Positions 18,110-27,385 of a stretch of 64,000 nucleotides of DNA are shown here, piece after piece. Positions within the stretch are counted from its first letter, which is position 1. Each line of letters opens with the position of its first letter. Position numbers and translations under genes: made by a program. This DNA is from Cellvibrio fontiphilus_A. GTDB taxonomy: Bacteria > Pseudomonadota > Gammaproteobacteria > Pseudomonadales > Cellvibrionaceae. The DNA lies in the NCBI RefSeq assembly GCF_042646205.1, contig NZ_JBHRTF010000004.1, positions 372,001 through 436,000 of the forward strand, written 5' to 3'. The notes under the pieces are model-generated. The model worked only from the letters and a program-made list of their open reading frames with translations. It searched no databases and was not told the origin of the DNA.

Positions 18110-18748
18110 TTACCAATAGCGCGGCAGATTTTTTTTAATTTCAATATAGCCAGTGCACTGCTCTATGTAACCGCCAATCAGTAATTGTTTCATGATCCGG
18201 CTCACCATCTCGCGCGATGAACCCACCATATTGGCAATATCCTGATGTGTCACCTTGGGGTTGTGAATGCGTTTATCGGCATCCGATAATTTTTCCAGCG
18301 CGCTGCTAACACGCCCGTAAACATCCAACAGCGCCAGATCTTTTACGCTATCGGTTAATTCGCGCACGCGGCGGGTCAGCTCGGTAATCATCATCAACGC
18401 AAAATCCGGGTAGTTGCGCATCAACTCATGCACGCTGGCTTTGGGCAGCAGCAATACTTCGCAATCGCTCAGGGAGATTACCGATGCCGAGCGCGGCTGG
18501 CCATCCAATAGCGATAACTCGCCAAAATAATCACCATCCTGCATGTAATTCAAATTCACCTGGCGGCCTTCATCATTGGTCAGGTAGGCGCTCAGGGTTC
18601 CCTTGCGAATCACATACAAATGACTGGACTCATCACCCTCGGTAACCAGTACCGTATTTTTGGGGTATTTGCGCAGGCTGCTGTGTTTTTCCAGCTCGGC
18701 GAGGTAGTGCGCTGGAACGGCAGAAAATAAACGGACGTTCTCTAACAT
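18110..18748 (-). CDS. Crp/Fnr-family regulator (cNMP-binding)
   Basis: A 212-residue transcription factor: an N-terminal cyclic-nucleotide-binding beta-roll with the phosphate-binding cassette FGELSLLDGQPRSAS (Glu and Arg that contact cAMP are both present), a long dimer helix, and a C-terminal winged helix (VTHQDIANMVGSSREMVSRIMKQL). No FNR-type cysteine cluster is seen. The start MLENV at 18748 is the family-like choice; the frame stays open to 18802. It is divergent from a class III nucleotide cyclase, with 145 bp between the starts, which suggests it senses the product of that cyclase. It resembles Vfr/Crp in length. Confidence 0.88.
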   Translation of the reverse strand: MLENVRLFSAVPAHYLAELEKHSSLRKYPKNTVLVTEGDESSHLYVIRKGTLSAYLTNDEGRQVNLNYMQDGDYFGELSLLDGQPRSASVISLSDCEVLLLPKASVHELMRNYPDFALMMITELTRRVRELTDSVKDLALLDVYGRVSSALEKLSDADKRIHNPKVTHQDIANMVGSSREMVSRIMKQLLIGGYIEQCTGYIEIKKNLPRYW

Positions 18749-18893
18749 GGCGATGTACTTCCCGGTGAAGAAATGGATTGTTATTGTCATCAAAACCCAC
18801 AATAATCGCTACCACTTATGCCCCTTTTAGTCGGGCAAGGATCATAATTCGGTTTTAAATCCCCCTTATTATCGCACGGAGAGCTATCGGCCT

Positions 18894-21110
18894 ATGGCTG
18901 TTGCTGATTCACGTCATTGTGAACAAACTCTCATGTTCACCGATATCGTTGGCTATTCACGCCTTATGGGGCGCAATGAAGCCATGGCGATAGAGTTGCT
19001 GGGTGAATACCGCAAGATTTTACTCGCGCATATTGAAGCGCAGGGCGGCCAATTGGTGGAATGTATTGGTGATGCCATTTTTGCCCGTTTTGATACTGCC
19101 GCCCAAGCCACCGCCGCCGCCATTGCCATCCAACAGCACCTGCAAACGTTTAACGAGCTGCGCGACAAAAAATTACCGCGCCTGCAAACCCGAATTGGTT
19201 TACACAAAGGTGAAATCACCCTGCGCGATGGTGCAGTTTTTGGCGACACAGTAAATATTGCTGCTCGCCTTGAACCCCTAGCCGTTGCCGATGGCATTTG
19301 TATTTCGCAAACCGTCTATGATGATATTCGCTACAGCCTCTCGGCGCCGGCCAAACGCCTGGGTGTGCAAAGCCTAAAAAATATTGAGCAAAAAATTCGC
19401 GTTTATCTCATCAAACCTGCCGGTATTAACTGGCGCGATCACCTGCATTATTTTCTGCGCGGCCTGAATAAAAAAATTGTCGCCTATCGCTACCCTTTGG
19501 TCGCCTGTGTGTTTGCCATTATTGCCGCCGGTTTTTATTTTATCCCGCGCTGGTTGGTACCCGGTTATGCCGCAAACTATGTAGAAATTGCGGATTTCCA
19601 AAACCTGATGAATGAAAAATCCGATGCCGATTATTTCTCTGCCGGTATCACCGAAGCGGTGCGCTCGCAATTAGCGGATATGCGCGATGTGTATATAGTG
19701 GATGCCAAAGAGGGTATTCGCGCTCCCATCCGTTTGGAGGGCAGCGTACAGCACCTGGGCGATAATCTCCGCATCGCCTATCGCTTATTCCGCCGCAAAG
19801 ACAACGTGCAAATCGCCGGCGGAAAACTGGACGGCGCCTATCAGGATATTTTTATTTTGCAGGATAGGTTGGTAGGCGAAATAGCCCGCTACTTAGCGGA
19901 TGAATTTGATTTACAGAACTTTAGGCCAGCACCTTTGCGGTTGACGGGGGATGTTACGGCTTATGATTATTATTTAAGGGGGTTGGAGTATCTTGAAAAA
20001 TCTCCTTCCCATGAAACTATAGATGCGTCAGTTCAGTTATTTAATACAGCATTAGTCCATGACGAAAAATTTTCTTTAGCAAACACTGGGTTGTGTGAGG
20101 CATATCGTCTCAAATATGAACAAGTTAAGTTGGCACACTGGTTAAATGAAGCGGAGAGATATTGTCTGAGTGCGCTAGATTACGATGACAGGTCTATAAA
20201 AGCCTACAAAGCGATAGGGCGAATTTATTCAGAGATGGGTAGATATGATGCTGCAACTAAATATCTTGAGAGGGCTATTTCAATCAGTGTTGACGATGTT
20301 GCGGTGATTGTTGAATTGGCAGCTGTGTATAACGACACAGGTGAAAAAGAAAAAGCTGAAAAGCTCCATATTGAAGCTATAAGAAGATTTCCTGAAAATT
20401 GGATTGCGTATGACGGATATGGTTATCATTTGTTTAGAAATGGAAAATACAATAAAGCCATAGATGTATATGAGAAAATTCTTGATATCACGCCGCATAA
20501 TGCTTTGGCATTAAACAATATTGCAGCTATGAACCTGTTTAATGCCAATTTCGATAAGGCTGCTGAATATTTCAGTATGGCTGCAGAGGTAGAACCACAT
20601 AGCATGGTTTTTGCAAATATTGGAAGCATGTATTACTTGTCAAAAAAATTTGACCAAGCTTTGCTTTCATATCAAGAAGCAATGAGGCTGGAGCCTGAAA
20701 ATTATCAGTTTATGGTTTATGTTGCCGATACCTATAAATACATTCCAGGGAAAGAGGATCTGGCTAGTTTCTATTTTAAAAATGCAATTCAGGCGGCTCA
20801 TAAAGAAATTCAGATTAACCCCAGTATTGCAAAGAGCTACCGTTATCTCGCTATTGCTCAGTCCTATTTTGGTGAAATTTCTGATGCCGAAGATTCTATT
20901 TCTTTTGCAGCTAAGCTGGATGGAGAGAGTATAGATGTGCTGTCGTGTAAATTGAGGGTTGCTATTGCTGAGAAAAATGATGGGAAAATAAAGAGTTATG
21001 CTAAGAAATTGCTCGAATCTAAGTATTCAGATAAATTGCTGCTCGCTAATCCTGACTTTGGTGTATTAAAGGAGCCAAGATTTAGTGATTTATTTGATCG
21101 GACTCGTTAA
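18894..21110 (+). CDS. Class III adenylate/guanylate cyclase with membrane segment and TPR repeats
   Basis: A 738-residue protein in three parts. Residues about 10-150 are a class III cyclase domain: FTDIVGYS and IGDAIFARF supply the two metal aspartates (17 and 60), and DTVNIAARLE the Asn121 and Arg125. The adenine-selecting lysine position before IGD is a glutamate (VECIGD), so ATP versus GTP preference is uncertain. One membrane helix lies near residues 199-220. The rest, about residues 340-738, is a run of TPR-like helical repeats that may take up to ten units. The first half is GC-rich like its neighbours; from about 19920 the DNA turns AT-rich, as if the TPR part had another origin. Confidence 0.85.
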   Translation: MAVADSRHCEQTLMFTDIVGYSRLMGRNEAMAIELLGEYRKILLAHIEAQGGQLVECIGDAIFARFDTAAQATAAAIAIQQHLQTFNELRDKKLPRLQTRIGLHKGEITLRDGAVFGDTVNIAARLEPLAVADGICISQTVYDDIRYSLSAPAKRLGVQSLKNIEQKIRVYLIKPAGINWRDHLHYFLRGLNKKIVAYRYPLVACVFAIIAAGFYFIPRWLVPGYAANYVEIADFQNLMNEKSDADYFSAGITEAVRSQLADMRDVYIVDAKEGIRAPIRLEGSVQHLGDNLRIAYRLFRRKDNVQIAGGKLDGAYQDIFILQDRLVGEIARYLADEFDLQNFRPAPLRLTGDVTAYDYYLRGLEYLEKSPSHETIDASVQLFNTALVHDEKFSLANTGLCEAYRLKYEQVKLAHWLNEAERYCLSALDYDDRSIKAYKAIGRIYSEMGRYDAATKYLERAISISVDDVAVIVELAAVYNDTGEKEKAEKLHIEAIRRFPENWIAYDGYGYHLFRNGKYNKAIDVYEKILDITPHNALALNNIAAMNLFNANFDKAAEYFSMAAEVEPHSMVFANIGSMYYLSKKFDQALLSYQEAMRLEPENYQFMVYVADTYKYIPGKEDLASFYFKNAIQAAHKEIQINPSIAKSYRYLAIAQSYFGEISDAEDSISFAAKLDGESIDVLSCKLRVAIAEKNDGKIKSYAKKLLESKYSDKLLLANPDFGVLKEPRFSDLFDRTR

Positions 21111-21138
21111 CTACATTTAATAAACCGGGAGGTTTAAT

Positions 21139-21576
21139 ATGAAATTTTTTATCAAGTTAATTGCGCTATGTGGTGTTCTCATTGTTACTGGCTGTTCAGC
21201 TATCAGTTCTGAAGTTAAAAACCATCATACGATTTACCCTATGGCCGGAACCAATACTGCGGTGGTGGGGATTGGTATAGATAAAAACGGGGTTCCGTTT
21301 GTAGCGGCTAAAGAAATTATCGTTGCTCCAGGGCAAAAAATCCTTTTTGCTGGGCCGGATGAGTTCACGGTAACATTCAAAAATAAAAAAAGTCCTAATC
21401 GCAAAATCGATAATCCATCCAGAGGCGGCGTAGTTAAAATTGATGTTCCCAGTGAAGTTTTTGAGCAGCGCGAGTTTGTAGAGGAATACCGTAAAAACGG
21501 CCAGCTCAAGTTTAACTACGGCGTTATTGTTAATGGTAAAGAGCTTGATCCAGAGATTATTGTAAGACGTCATTGA
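21139..21576 (+). CDS. Small putative lipoprotein of unknown function
   Basis: A 145-residue protein with a signal peptide and the lipobox IVTGC, so Cys19 should be lipidated; the +2 residue is Ser, consistent with transfer to the outer membrane. The mature part is predicted mostly beta and contains no motif I recognise. It begins 28 bp after the cyclase gene with a good ribosome site (GGGAGG) and shares that gene's AT-rich composition, so the two probably form one unit acquired together. A terminator follows at once. Confidence 0.72.
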   Translation: MKFFIKLIALCGVLIVTGCSAISSEVKNHHTIYPMAGTNTAVVGIGIDKNGVPFVAAKEIIVAPGQKILFAGPDEFTVTFKNKKSPNRKIDNPSRGGVVKIDVPSEVFEQREFVEEYRKNGQLKFNYGVIVNGKELDPEIIVRRH

Positions 21577-21603
21577 ATATAAACTTCATTTGTAACCTGC
21601 CCA

Positions 21604-21627
21604 AAAGCGACCCTACGGTCGCTTTTT
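21604..21627 (+). terminator. Rho-independent terminator after the lipoprotein gene
   Basis: Hairpin arms AAAGCGACC and GGTCGCTTT with a 4-nt loop followed by a T-run, 27 bp beyond the stop codon. Confidence 0.9.
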
Positions 21628-21841
21628 TTATGTGAAAAAATCACAAAGCCACTCAACAATTTGTCACAGTTTTCATCTTTCGCTTGGGGTAAGGTGGGTT
21701 CTGTAGCAGGGCGCCCGCAAGGATGGGCGAGCGAAGCAGTAGTTTTGTCGGTCAAGGACGGTCGGGTTATGCCGGAAGGCAGGGCGCCCGGTTACGTTCG
21801 TTGTGTTGGCTAAGTGCCTGTTTCGCAAAGGAGTTCTGCAT

Positions 21842-22186
21842 ATGAACCGGACCAGTCTTTTCCTCTTGTTTGTTATTTTCCTGTTAATTCCTCTCGCATC
21901 ACCCGCCTATTCACACCTCTCCTCCGGCGTTAAGCCCGGGTGCGAAGCTGCCGCGGCTCAGGAATCTGTTGGTGGGCGCGATTGCGGTGCTGCATTTCCC
22001 AATGACTTACACCCAGCCGCCGCTGACAAGCCGGCGGTCAATCTCGCCGCCGCCAAAACGACAGCACCAGTCGGTTTTGATTTTGTCGCTGGCGATGAGT
22101 CCGAGGCTGGTAGGCGCTGGTTACTGCTGGCCAGTTTTGCGGCGTTGGTACTGTTGGCGGCGCGTATCGCACCTTCATTAAAGTAG
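21842..22186 (+). CDS. Small exported protein with C-terminal membrane helix, unknown function
   Basis: A 114-residue protein with an N-terminal signal peptide (hydrophobic residues 5-22, SPAYS before the likely cut), an Ala-rich middle with two cysteines (PGCEAAAAQ and GRDCGAAF), and a C-terminal tail of Arg-Arg plus about 18 hydrophobic residues and a final Lys. The tail resembles a membrane anchor or protein-sorting tail but does not match the PEP-CTERM or IPTL-CTERM words. The ATG at 21842 has an AAGGAG about 9 nt upstream. I do not recognise the family. It is 177 bp upstream of the subtilase gene. Confidence 0.55.
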   Translation: MNRTSLFLLFVIFLLIPLASPAYSHLSSGVKPGCEAAAAQESVGGRDCGAAFPNDLHPAAADKPAVNLAAAKTTAPVGFDFVAGDESEAGRRWLLLASFAALVLLAARIAPSLK

Positions 22187-22363
22187 TTTCTTTTTTGCCG
22201 ACACCGCGTGTGAATATTTCACAAACTCCAACGGGATTTTGATACAGAACGCCATCCTGCCCTAACCGATAATAACTTCATTGCTTGAGCACAGTCTGTT
22301 CAGGCATTAAAGGAGCGGCACTGCGGTGCCAAATGTTGGTTATTAATCAGGAAGGATCTCATC

Positions 22364-24601
22364 ATGAAAAAGCCTCACGCTATTGTTAAACCACTCACTC
22401 ACGCCATTTTGATTGCAATCTCCTGTGCTGCCAGCGGAGTTCTGGCAGATACAGATAAAAAAACCGAAGTTCCCCGTATCGACACTGTGGTGCGTATTGA
22501 CCCTGTTTTGGAGCGTATGGCTGCAGAACAGGCGTCGCTGCCGGTGATCATCATTTTTGGCGACCAGCCCCAGCGCGCCATCGCCCGTAAACTCAACGCA
22601 GAATACGAGCGCGATATCGATAACCTGGCGGCGCGTGTGCGCTCCATTTACGACCGCTACCTCACCAAGGAGTCGCTGGCCAGCAAAGACAAGGAAGTCG
22701 AGCACAGCAAATTATTGGCGCAGTACATTACCGATGCCGATAAAAAAGAAATCCGCGCCCTTAATGAACAGCGTGAAAGCCTGATGCGCAAACTGCGTCA
22801 GGAAATTGCACGCGAATCGGAATTGGCCGTGGCCCGTGTGCAGGAATCGCAACTGGATGCCATCACCCGCTTGGGGGCCAAGGTGCAGGAAAAATTGGTC
22901 ACCACCAATGCAATCAGCGCGATTATACCGGCGGCATCCCTCAAGGAACTTGGCGCGCTGCAAGGCGTGGCGGAAGTGATTTACAACACGCCCGGTAAAC
23001 CCGAGCTGGATAATCAGGCGACCTCACTGGGTGCCGACAACTGGTGGGCCACCGGGTTTGATGGCGGTATCTGGGATGTGGGTGTGATTGATGACGGTGT
23101 GCTGGAAACCCACACTGGCCTGAATACTCACACCTTCTATGAAAATTTTGCCGGCAACGGCAACCACGGCACCGGTGTCGCTTGTATGTATGCGGGCACA
23201 GATGCCACCCGTCGCGGTTTGGCATTCGGTTTGGATTCCATCCTGGTGGAAAACGCCGGTGATGAAGCGACCACCATGGCTGGCGCCGATTGGATGCTGC
23301 GCTCGGCGGGCGATGATCCGGAAGTCATCAACTACTCCTGGGGCAATGGCGATGCGACCGGCAGTGATTGGCATCCGCTCTCGCGTTTTGTCGATGGTGT
23401 GGTGTTTGATTACGCCACCAACTGGGCCAAATCCGCGGGCAATCAGGGTTTTGGCACCAATACCATGACTGTGCCGGCCACCAACTACAACGGTCTTACC
23501 GTTGCCAACATGGCGGACAACAACACGGTTTCGCGTGCTGATGATGTGATCACCGCCTCCAGCAGCCGTGGCCCAACTGTCGATAACCGCAAAAAACCTG
23601 ACCTGTCTGCACCGGGCAATCAAACCCGCACCTGTAATGCCTCCGGTGGTTACTCCGACCTTGGCGGCACCAGTTCGGCAGCTCCCAAAGTCGGCGCAGC
23701 AACACTTTTATTGACCGATGCCGGTAACTGGGACCCGCGCTCTATTAAAGCGGTGTTGATCAATACGGCGGATTCCTGGGAGGACAATGACACCCAATCC
23801 ACCGCCGATGACGGCGCCAAAACCGGTAAGGAGTGGAATAAAACCTACGGTTGGGGCTACATGGATTTGGCGCACGCCCACTTCCATCGCAACGACTTTT
23901 TTGCCAGCTCGGTCAAACCCAAAGGGCAAACCGGTAGTTTCAAGCTCTACAAGGGCACAATGTACAAGGGCGACAAGGCAACCCTGGTCTGGGAGCGCGA
24001 TGTGGATTACAACAACGCCGCCACGCCAACCAGTTTCCGCGCGCTCTCGGATTTGGATTTGAAACTCTATGCCGAGCCAAGCAATAGTCAGTTGGATTCC
24101 GACACCAGCGTGCGCGACAACGTGCATCAGGTCGCTGCCACCGCGACTCAATCGGCTGTCGTTAAGGTATACGCTTACAGCAGCTCCTTCGATGGTGCGA
24201 GCAGCGAACCCTTCTCACTGGCGACAGAGGAAAATTTTGTTGCCGCGAGTGGGCCAGTGTTTAGCAACAGCATCACTGCACCGGCAAGTGTGCTGCTGGG
24301 GACCAGCTTCACCTACTCGGTTGCGGTTAAAAATACCGGTGATTTGGACGCGCACAATGTGAATGTAAAAATCAATTTACCTGCAGGCTTCTCGCTGGTG
24401 TCCGGTGCGCTAACCCAAAGTGCTGGCACCCTCGCCGATGGCGCAACCAAAACCCTTAATTGGACGGTGAAAGCGCCAAGCTACGCGGTCAGTTCTGCCA
24501 GCATCAGCGTGACCAATACCAGCAGCTCTTACGGTGAAACATTTACCGGCTCCGGCGCCAAGGCAATCAGCGTCAAACAATGGGTATTGACCCTGCCTTA
24601 A
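22364..24601 (+). CDS. Secreted subtilisin-like serine protease (S8) with C-terminal repeat-type domain
   Basis: A 745-residue exported peptidase. Order: signal peptide (1-29, LADT after the cut); a charged helical propeptide to about residue 210; and the catalytic domain with Asp243 (GVIDDG), His268 (NHGTGVA), the oxyanion Asn360 (SAGNQG) and Ser437 (GGTSSAAP). After about residue 640 a DUF11-like beta-sandwich follows (YSVAVKNTGDLDAHNVNVKINLP), of the kind that often ends secreted or surface proteins. It would be autoprocessed outside the cell. It sits alone between its own AT-rich upstream region and a strong terminator, in a stretch with several envelope proteins. Confidence 0.9.
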   Translation: MKKPHAIVKPLTHAILIAISCAASGVLADTDKKTEVPRIDTVVRIDPVLERMAAEQASLPVIIIFGDQPQRAIARKLNAEYERDIDNLAARVRSIYDRYLTKESLASKDKEVEHSKLLAQYITDADKKEIRALNEQRESLMRKLRQEIARESELAVARVQESQLDAITRLGAKVQEKLVTTNAISAIIPAASLKELGALQGVAEVIYNTPGKPELDNQATSLGADNWWATGFDGGIWDVGVIDDGVLETHTGLNTHTFYENFAGNGNHGTGVACMYAGTDATRRGLAFGLDSILVENAGDEATTMAGADWMLRSAGDDPEVINYSWGNGDATGSDWHPLSRFVDGVVFDYATNWAKSAGNQGFGTNTMTVPATNYNGLTVANMADNNTVSRADDVITASSSRGPTVDNRKKPDLSAPGNQTRTCNASGGYSDLGGTSSAAPKVGAATLLLTDAGNWDPRSIKAVLINTADSWEDNDTQSTADDGAKTGKEWNKTYGWGYMDLAHAHFHRNDFFASSVKPKGQTGSFKLYKGTMYKGDKATLVWERDVDYNNAATPTSFRALSDLDLKLYAEPSNSQLDSDTSVRDNVHQVAATATQSAVVKVYAYSSSFDGASSEPFSLATEENFVAASGPVFSNSITAPASVLLGTSFTYSVAVKNTGDLDAHNVNVKINLPAGFSLVSGALTQSAGTLADGATKTLNWTVKAPSYAVSSASISVTNTSSSYGETFTGSGAKAISVKQWVLTLP

Positions 24602-24620
24602 GTTCTGGTTTTGGGCATCC

Positions 24621-24654
24621 AAAAAACTGGCGCCATTATTGGCGCCAGTTTTTT
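24621..24654 (+). terminator. Rho-independent terminator after the subtilase gene
   Basis: Near-perfect hairpin, arms AACTGGCGCC and GGCGCCAGTT with a 6-nt loop, A-run before and T-run after. It starts 20 bp beyond the stop codon. Confidence 0.92.
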
Positions 24655-24728
24655 ATTTGGCCAAGCGGGTGACAAACTAGCGCCAAGCCCGCAGAATCCT
24701 TTTTATTTTCCCCTCCAGATGAGCGCTC

Positions 24729-26102
24729 ATGTATTCGATACTGCCTGCCATAGTCGCCTTTTTATTTTTATTTTTCGGTTTGTATGTCGCCCACTCCAAA
24801 GGGCTCAATCGGGTGACCGCTGCGTTTTTGATTCTGTGTATCACCACTTTTTTTTGGCAGTTTGTGTGGGCGATTCTATTTCAGGTGGAGAACCCCAAGC
24901 TGGCGCAGAATCTGATGGATTTGGGCTGGCTGCTGATTTTGTTTTTGCCGACCAGTTTGTTTCATTTTTTGGTGGAACTTACCGGGCAGCAAAATCAAAA
25001 GCGAAAGGTTTATGCCTCTTACATTTTTTCTACTTTTCTCGCGGCTACCCATGTCACCACAGATTTAGTGATTAACGGCAGCTATCACTATTTTTGGGGG
25101 TATTACCCTAAAGCCGGCCTATTGCATTTTTTGCATGTGCTGCAAACCGCTACCGTAGTAATTTATGGGCTTTACATCGCCTATCGAAAACAACAATTGG
25201 TACAGGCCGGTGAGAAAACCAAATTGCAGTACTGCAGTGTCGCGCTGCTGATTTTTTCACTCTCGGCGGTGGATTATTTATGTAACTACGGTTTTGAATT
25301 TTATCCGCCTGGTGTGGTGTTTATCGCAGTAGGTTTAGGGTTGATTGCACTGGCCACTGTTCGCTACCACGCGATGGATGATTCGCGCATGTTGGTGGCA
25401 AGTATCGCCCATGAAATGCGCACCCCGCTGGCCTCACTGAAATTGCAGTCCCGCGTGCTAACCGAACACCTTCCAGAGCTTATTGCCGGTTACAACCTTG
25501 CGCGTGAAGAGGGCTTGCTGCGCCAGCCGATCAGTGAACAAACGCTGGTGCACTTGGGGCGCACCGCCAAAATTCTTGAGCGTGAAGTGGTGCAGGCTAA
25601 TCATGCGATTGATATGTTGATGGCGCTCACTACCGCACACTATTTGAATGAAAAAGACTTTAAACATTTCTCTATGAAGGAGTGCGTAGAGCTAGCGGTG
25701 AGCAGGGTGCCCTATAAAAATGATGCCGAAAAAATCGTGAGTGTGGATGTGAAATCAGATTTTGTTGTACTGGCGTCCAACGAATTCCTCACCTTTGTGC
25801 TGATTAATTTAATCAAAAACTCACTGGATGCGCTGCGCGGTAAAGAGCGCGGCAGTATCAAGATCACCATTATTGCCGACCAAGCCGGCAACCGGCTGGA
25901 GTTTTTAGATAACGGGGTGGGAATAGACGAGAAGATTCTGCCGCACATCTTTGATCGCTTTTTTACCACCAAGGATCGCAGCGGCAACTCCGGAGTGGGG
26001 CTGACGTTTTGTCGCAAAGTGATGGAGTCATTTGGCGGCAGTATTAATTGTGAATCCAAACTGGGGGAATATACCCGTTTTACGTTGTCCTTTAAAAAAT
26101 AA
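24729..26102 (+). CDS. Seven-TM sensor histidine kinase (CqsS/LqsS-like architecture)
   Basis: A 457-residue kinase with seven predicted membrane helices in residues 2-213 (the 7TM histidine-kinase input domain) and no extracytoplasmic sensor. The transmitter follows: phosphoacceptor His228 in SIAHEMRTPLASLK, N-box LINLIKNSLDAL, G1 DNGVGID, F-box FFTTKD, G2 GNSGVGLTF. There is no receiver domain, so it is not a hybrid kinase. This layout is shared with quorum-sensing kinases such as CqsS and LqsS, whose membrane domain binds a small hydrophobic signal; no autoinducer synthase is nearby. It is convergent with an unusual response regulator gene 26 bp away, its probable partner. Confidence 0.88.
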   Translation: MYSILPAIVAFLFLFFGLYVAHSKGLNRVTAAFLILCITTFFWQFVWAILFQVENPKLAQNLMDLGWLLILFLPTSLFHFLVELTGQQNQKRKVYASYIFSTFLAATHVTTDLVINGSYHYFWGYYPKAGLLHFLHVLQTATVVIYGLYIAYRKQQLVQAGEKTKLQYCSVALLIFSLSAVDYLCNYGFEFYPPGVVFIAVGLGLIALATVRYHAMDDSRMLVASIAHEMRTPLASLKLQSRVLTEHLPELIAGYNLAREEGLLRQPISEQTLVHLGRTAKILEREVVQANHAIDMLMALTTAHYLNEKDFKHFSMKECVELAVSRVPYKNDAEKIVSVDVKSDFVVLASNEFLTFVLINLIKNSLDALRGKERGSIKITIIADQAGNRLEFLDNGVGIDEKILPHIFDRFFTTKDRSGNSGVGLTFCRKVMESFGGSINCESKLGEYTRFTLSFKK

Positions 26103-26128
26103 AACAGGTATTGGGTAGGTGTTTTTGC

Positions 26129-27112
26129 TTAATGTAATTGTCTGTGGCTGGCAAAAGGGATGATGGGGGTTGGCTCTGCTGCAGGCTCATGCTGGGGGAT
26201 AACGGCGCAATAATAATTGGTTTTCCCGGCAACCCGTTCGGCAGGAAAAAGCTGCACACTGTGGTTGAAACTTTCCGGTTCGTAAAAACCGTCCTCAGAA
26301 TTAAACAGTGGAATAAAATCGCGCGAGGCGATACGCAGGATCAGATCGCCGGGAGCCTCTTCCTCTTCCAGAATTTTCAAGTGCTCGGCAATATCCTCTT
26401 CCGTATAAATCAAACACAGCAGCTCATTGTTGTCTCTGGTTTTCAGCATAAAACGCGAGGGGTTTGGTAAATAAAAATATTCCTTCACGTCCCGCTCATT
26501 GCACACATTCTGAAAATATTCAGCCAGCTGCGTATCGGCAAAAAATGGCGTATTCACTTCCACCGCTTCCGCTTTAATGTGGCTGGTTAAATCCTGGAAA
26601 TAGGCGTTTTGCAATTTATTAATGGCGTTGGTTAATTGCTCCAACATATTGTCATCACTTTTTTTAATGTAGTAATGAATGATATTTTCATTAAATGCAT
26701 TCACCGCATCGCTGGGTGTGGCGTGACCGGTGAGCAGGATTTTTTTAATCGCCGGGTTGGTAATTTTTTTACAAAGTTCAATGCCGTTCAGGCCAGGCAT
26801 GGAAAAGTCAGCAACCACGATCGATATCTCCATATCGCGCTCGGTATTGCGTCCTTTCAAGTGCGAGTGATTAAGCACTTTTTTAACCCATTTGTCAGAG
26901 TCGCCTGACAGTTCGGGTGTGTTCTTCTTGTGGCTGTGCTGGGCGTCCGGTTTAGGCGCATTAATATAGGCAAGAGCCTGCTTGGTATCATCAAACAGCT
27001 TAAGGTTGAAGTCACCGGCGAATATCATTTCCAGCGACGCAAGAAAATCAGGGTTGTCGTCGATAAACACTATCTGGGCGGGATAAAAAAATAGCGGAAT
27101 CCGGGATTTCAA
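26129..27112 (-). CDS. Response regulator with interrupted receiver domain and unknown output domain
   Basis: A 327-residue protein. The receiver elements are present: acidic pair Asp18-Asp19 (FIDDN), phosphoacceptor Asp102 (VVADFSMPGLNG), Thr128 (LLTGHA) and a lysine at 150/151 (YYIKK). The distance from the acidic pair to the phosphoacceptor is about 84 residues instead of about 40, so some 40 to 45 polar residues (about 52-95, with HSHKK and many Asp/Lys) are inserted between the second helix and the third strand. The C-terminal 150 residues contain no DNA-binding, GGDEF, EAL or other domain that I recognise. It is convergent with the sensor kinase gene and upstream of a thioesterase gene. 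Confidence 0.8.
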   Translation of the reverse strand: MKSRIPLFFYPAQIVFIDDNPDFLASLEMIFAGDFNLKLFDDTKQALAYINAPKPDAQHSHKKNTPELSGDSDKWVKKVLNHSHLKGRNTERDMEISIVVADFSMPGLNGIELCKKITNPAIKKILLTGHATPSDAVNAFNENIIHYYIKKSDDNMLEQLTNAINKLQNAYFQDLTSHIKAEAVEVNTPFFADTQLAEYFQNVCNERDVKEYFYLPNPSRFMLKTRDNNELLCLIYTEEDIAEHLKILEEEEAPGDLILRIASRDFIPLFNSEDGFYEPESFNHSVQLFPAERVAGKTNYYCAVIPQHEPAAEPTPIIPFASHRQLH

Positions 27113-27266
27113 AGTGGTGTCCTGTTATCGGCAAATGCGTTGATGTTGATGATGTCACTATAGTGACTATTGTTGGCTACCTCAGTTAAATATATACAAA
27201 AGATCTGATTTTATACAGTTATCGGCCGGATTAACCTTGTCCAGCCCGCGTGAATGGGAAGAAAAG

Positions 27267-27301
27267 CAACGTCCTGGCGGCAGCCCGCGGTCAGGACGTT
27301 G
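27267..27301 (-). terminator. Long hairpin, probable terminator of the thioesterase gene
   Basis: Perfect 10-bp arms CAACGTCCTG and CAGGACGTTG around a 15-nt loop that itself has a short GC stem. On the minus strand it is followed by CTTTTCTT, and it lies 85 bp past the thioesterase stop. The rest of the 273-bp gap up to the response regulator start should hold that gene's promoter. Confidence 0.65.
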
Positions 27302-27385
27302 TGACTGGACTACAAAAGATATTTATAAATACACCCTTCTCATGTTCTTATCTCGGGCTGTCGCTGCGTACCAGAATACCGGCGA

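Noticed and set aside
23024..23623. Long minus-strand frame inside the subtilase gene
   Set aside because: It is a shadow of the GC-rich coding strand; the subtilase catalytic residues leave no doubt about the real frame.
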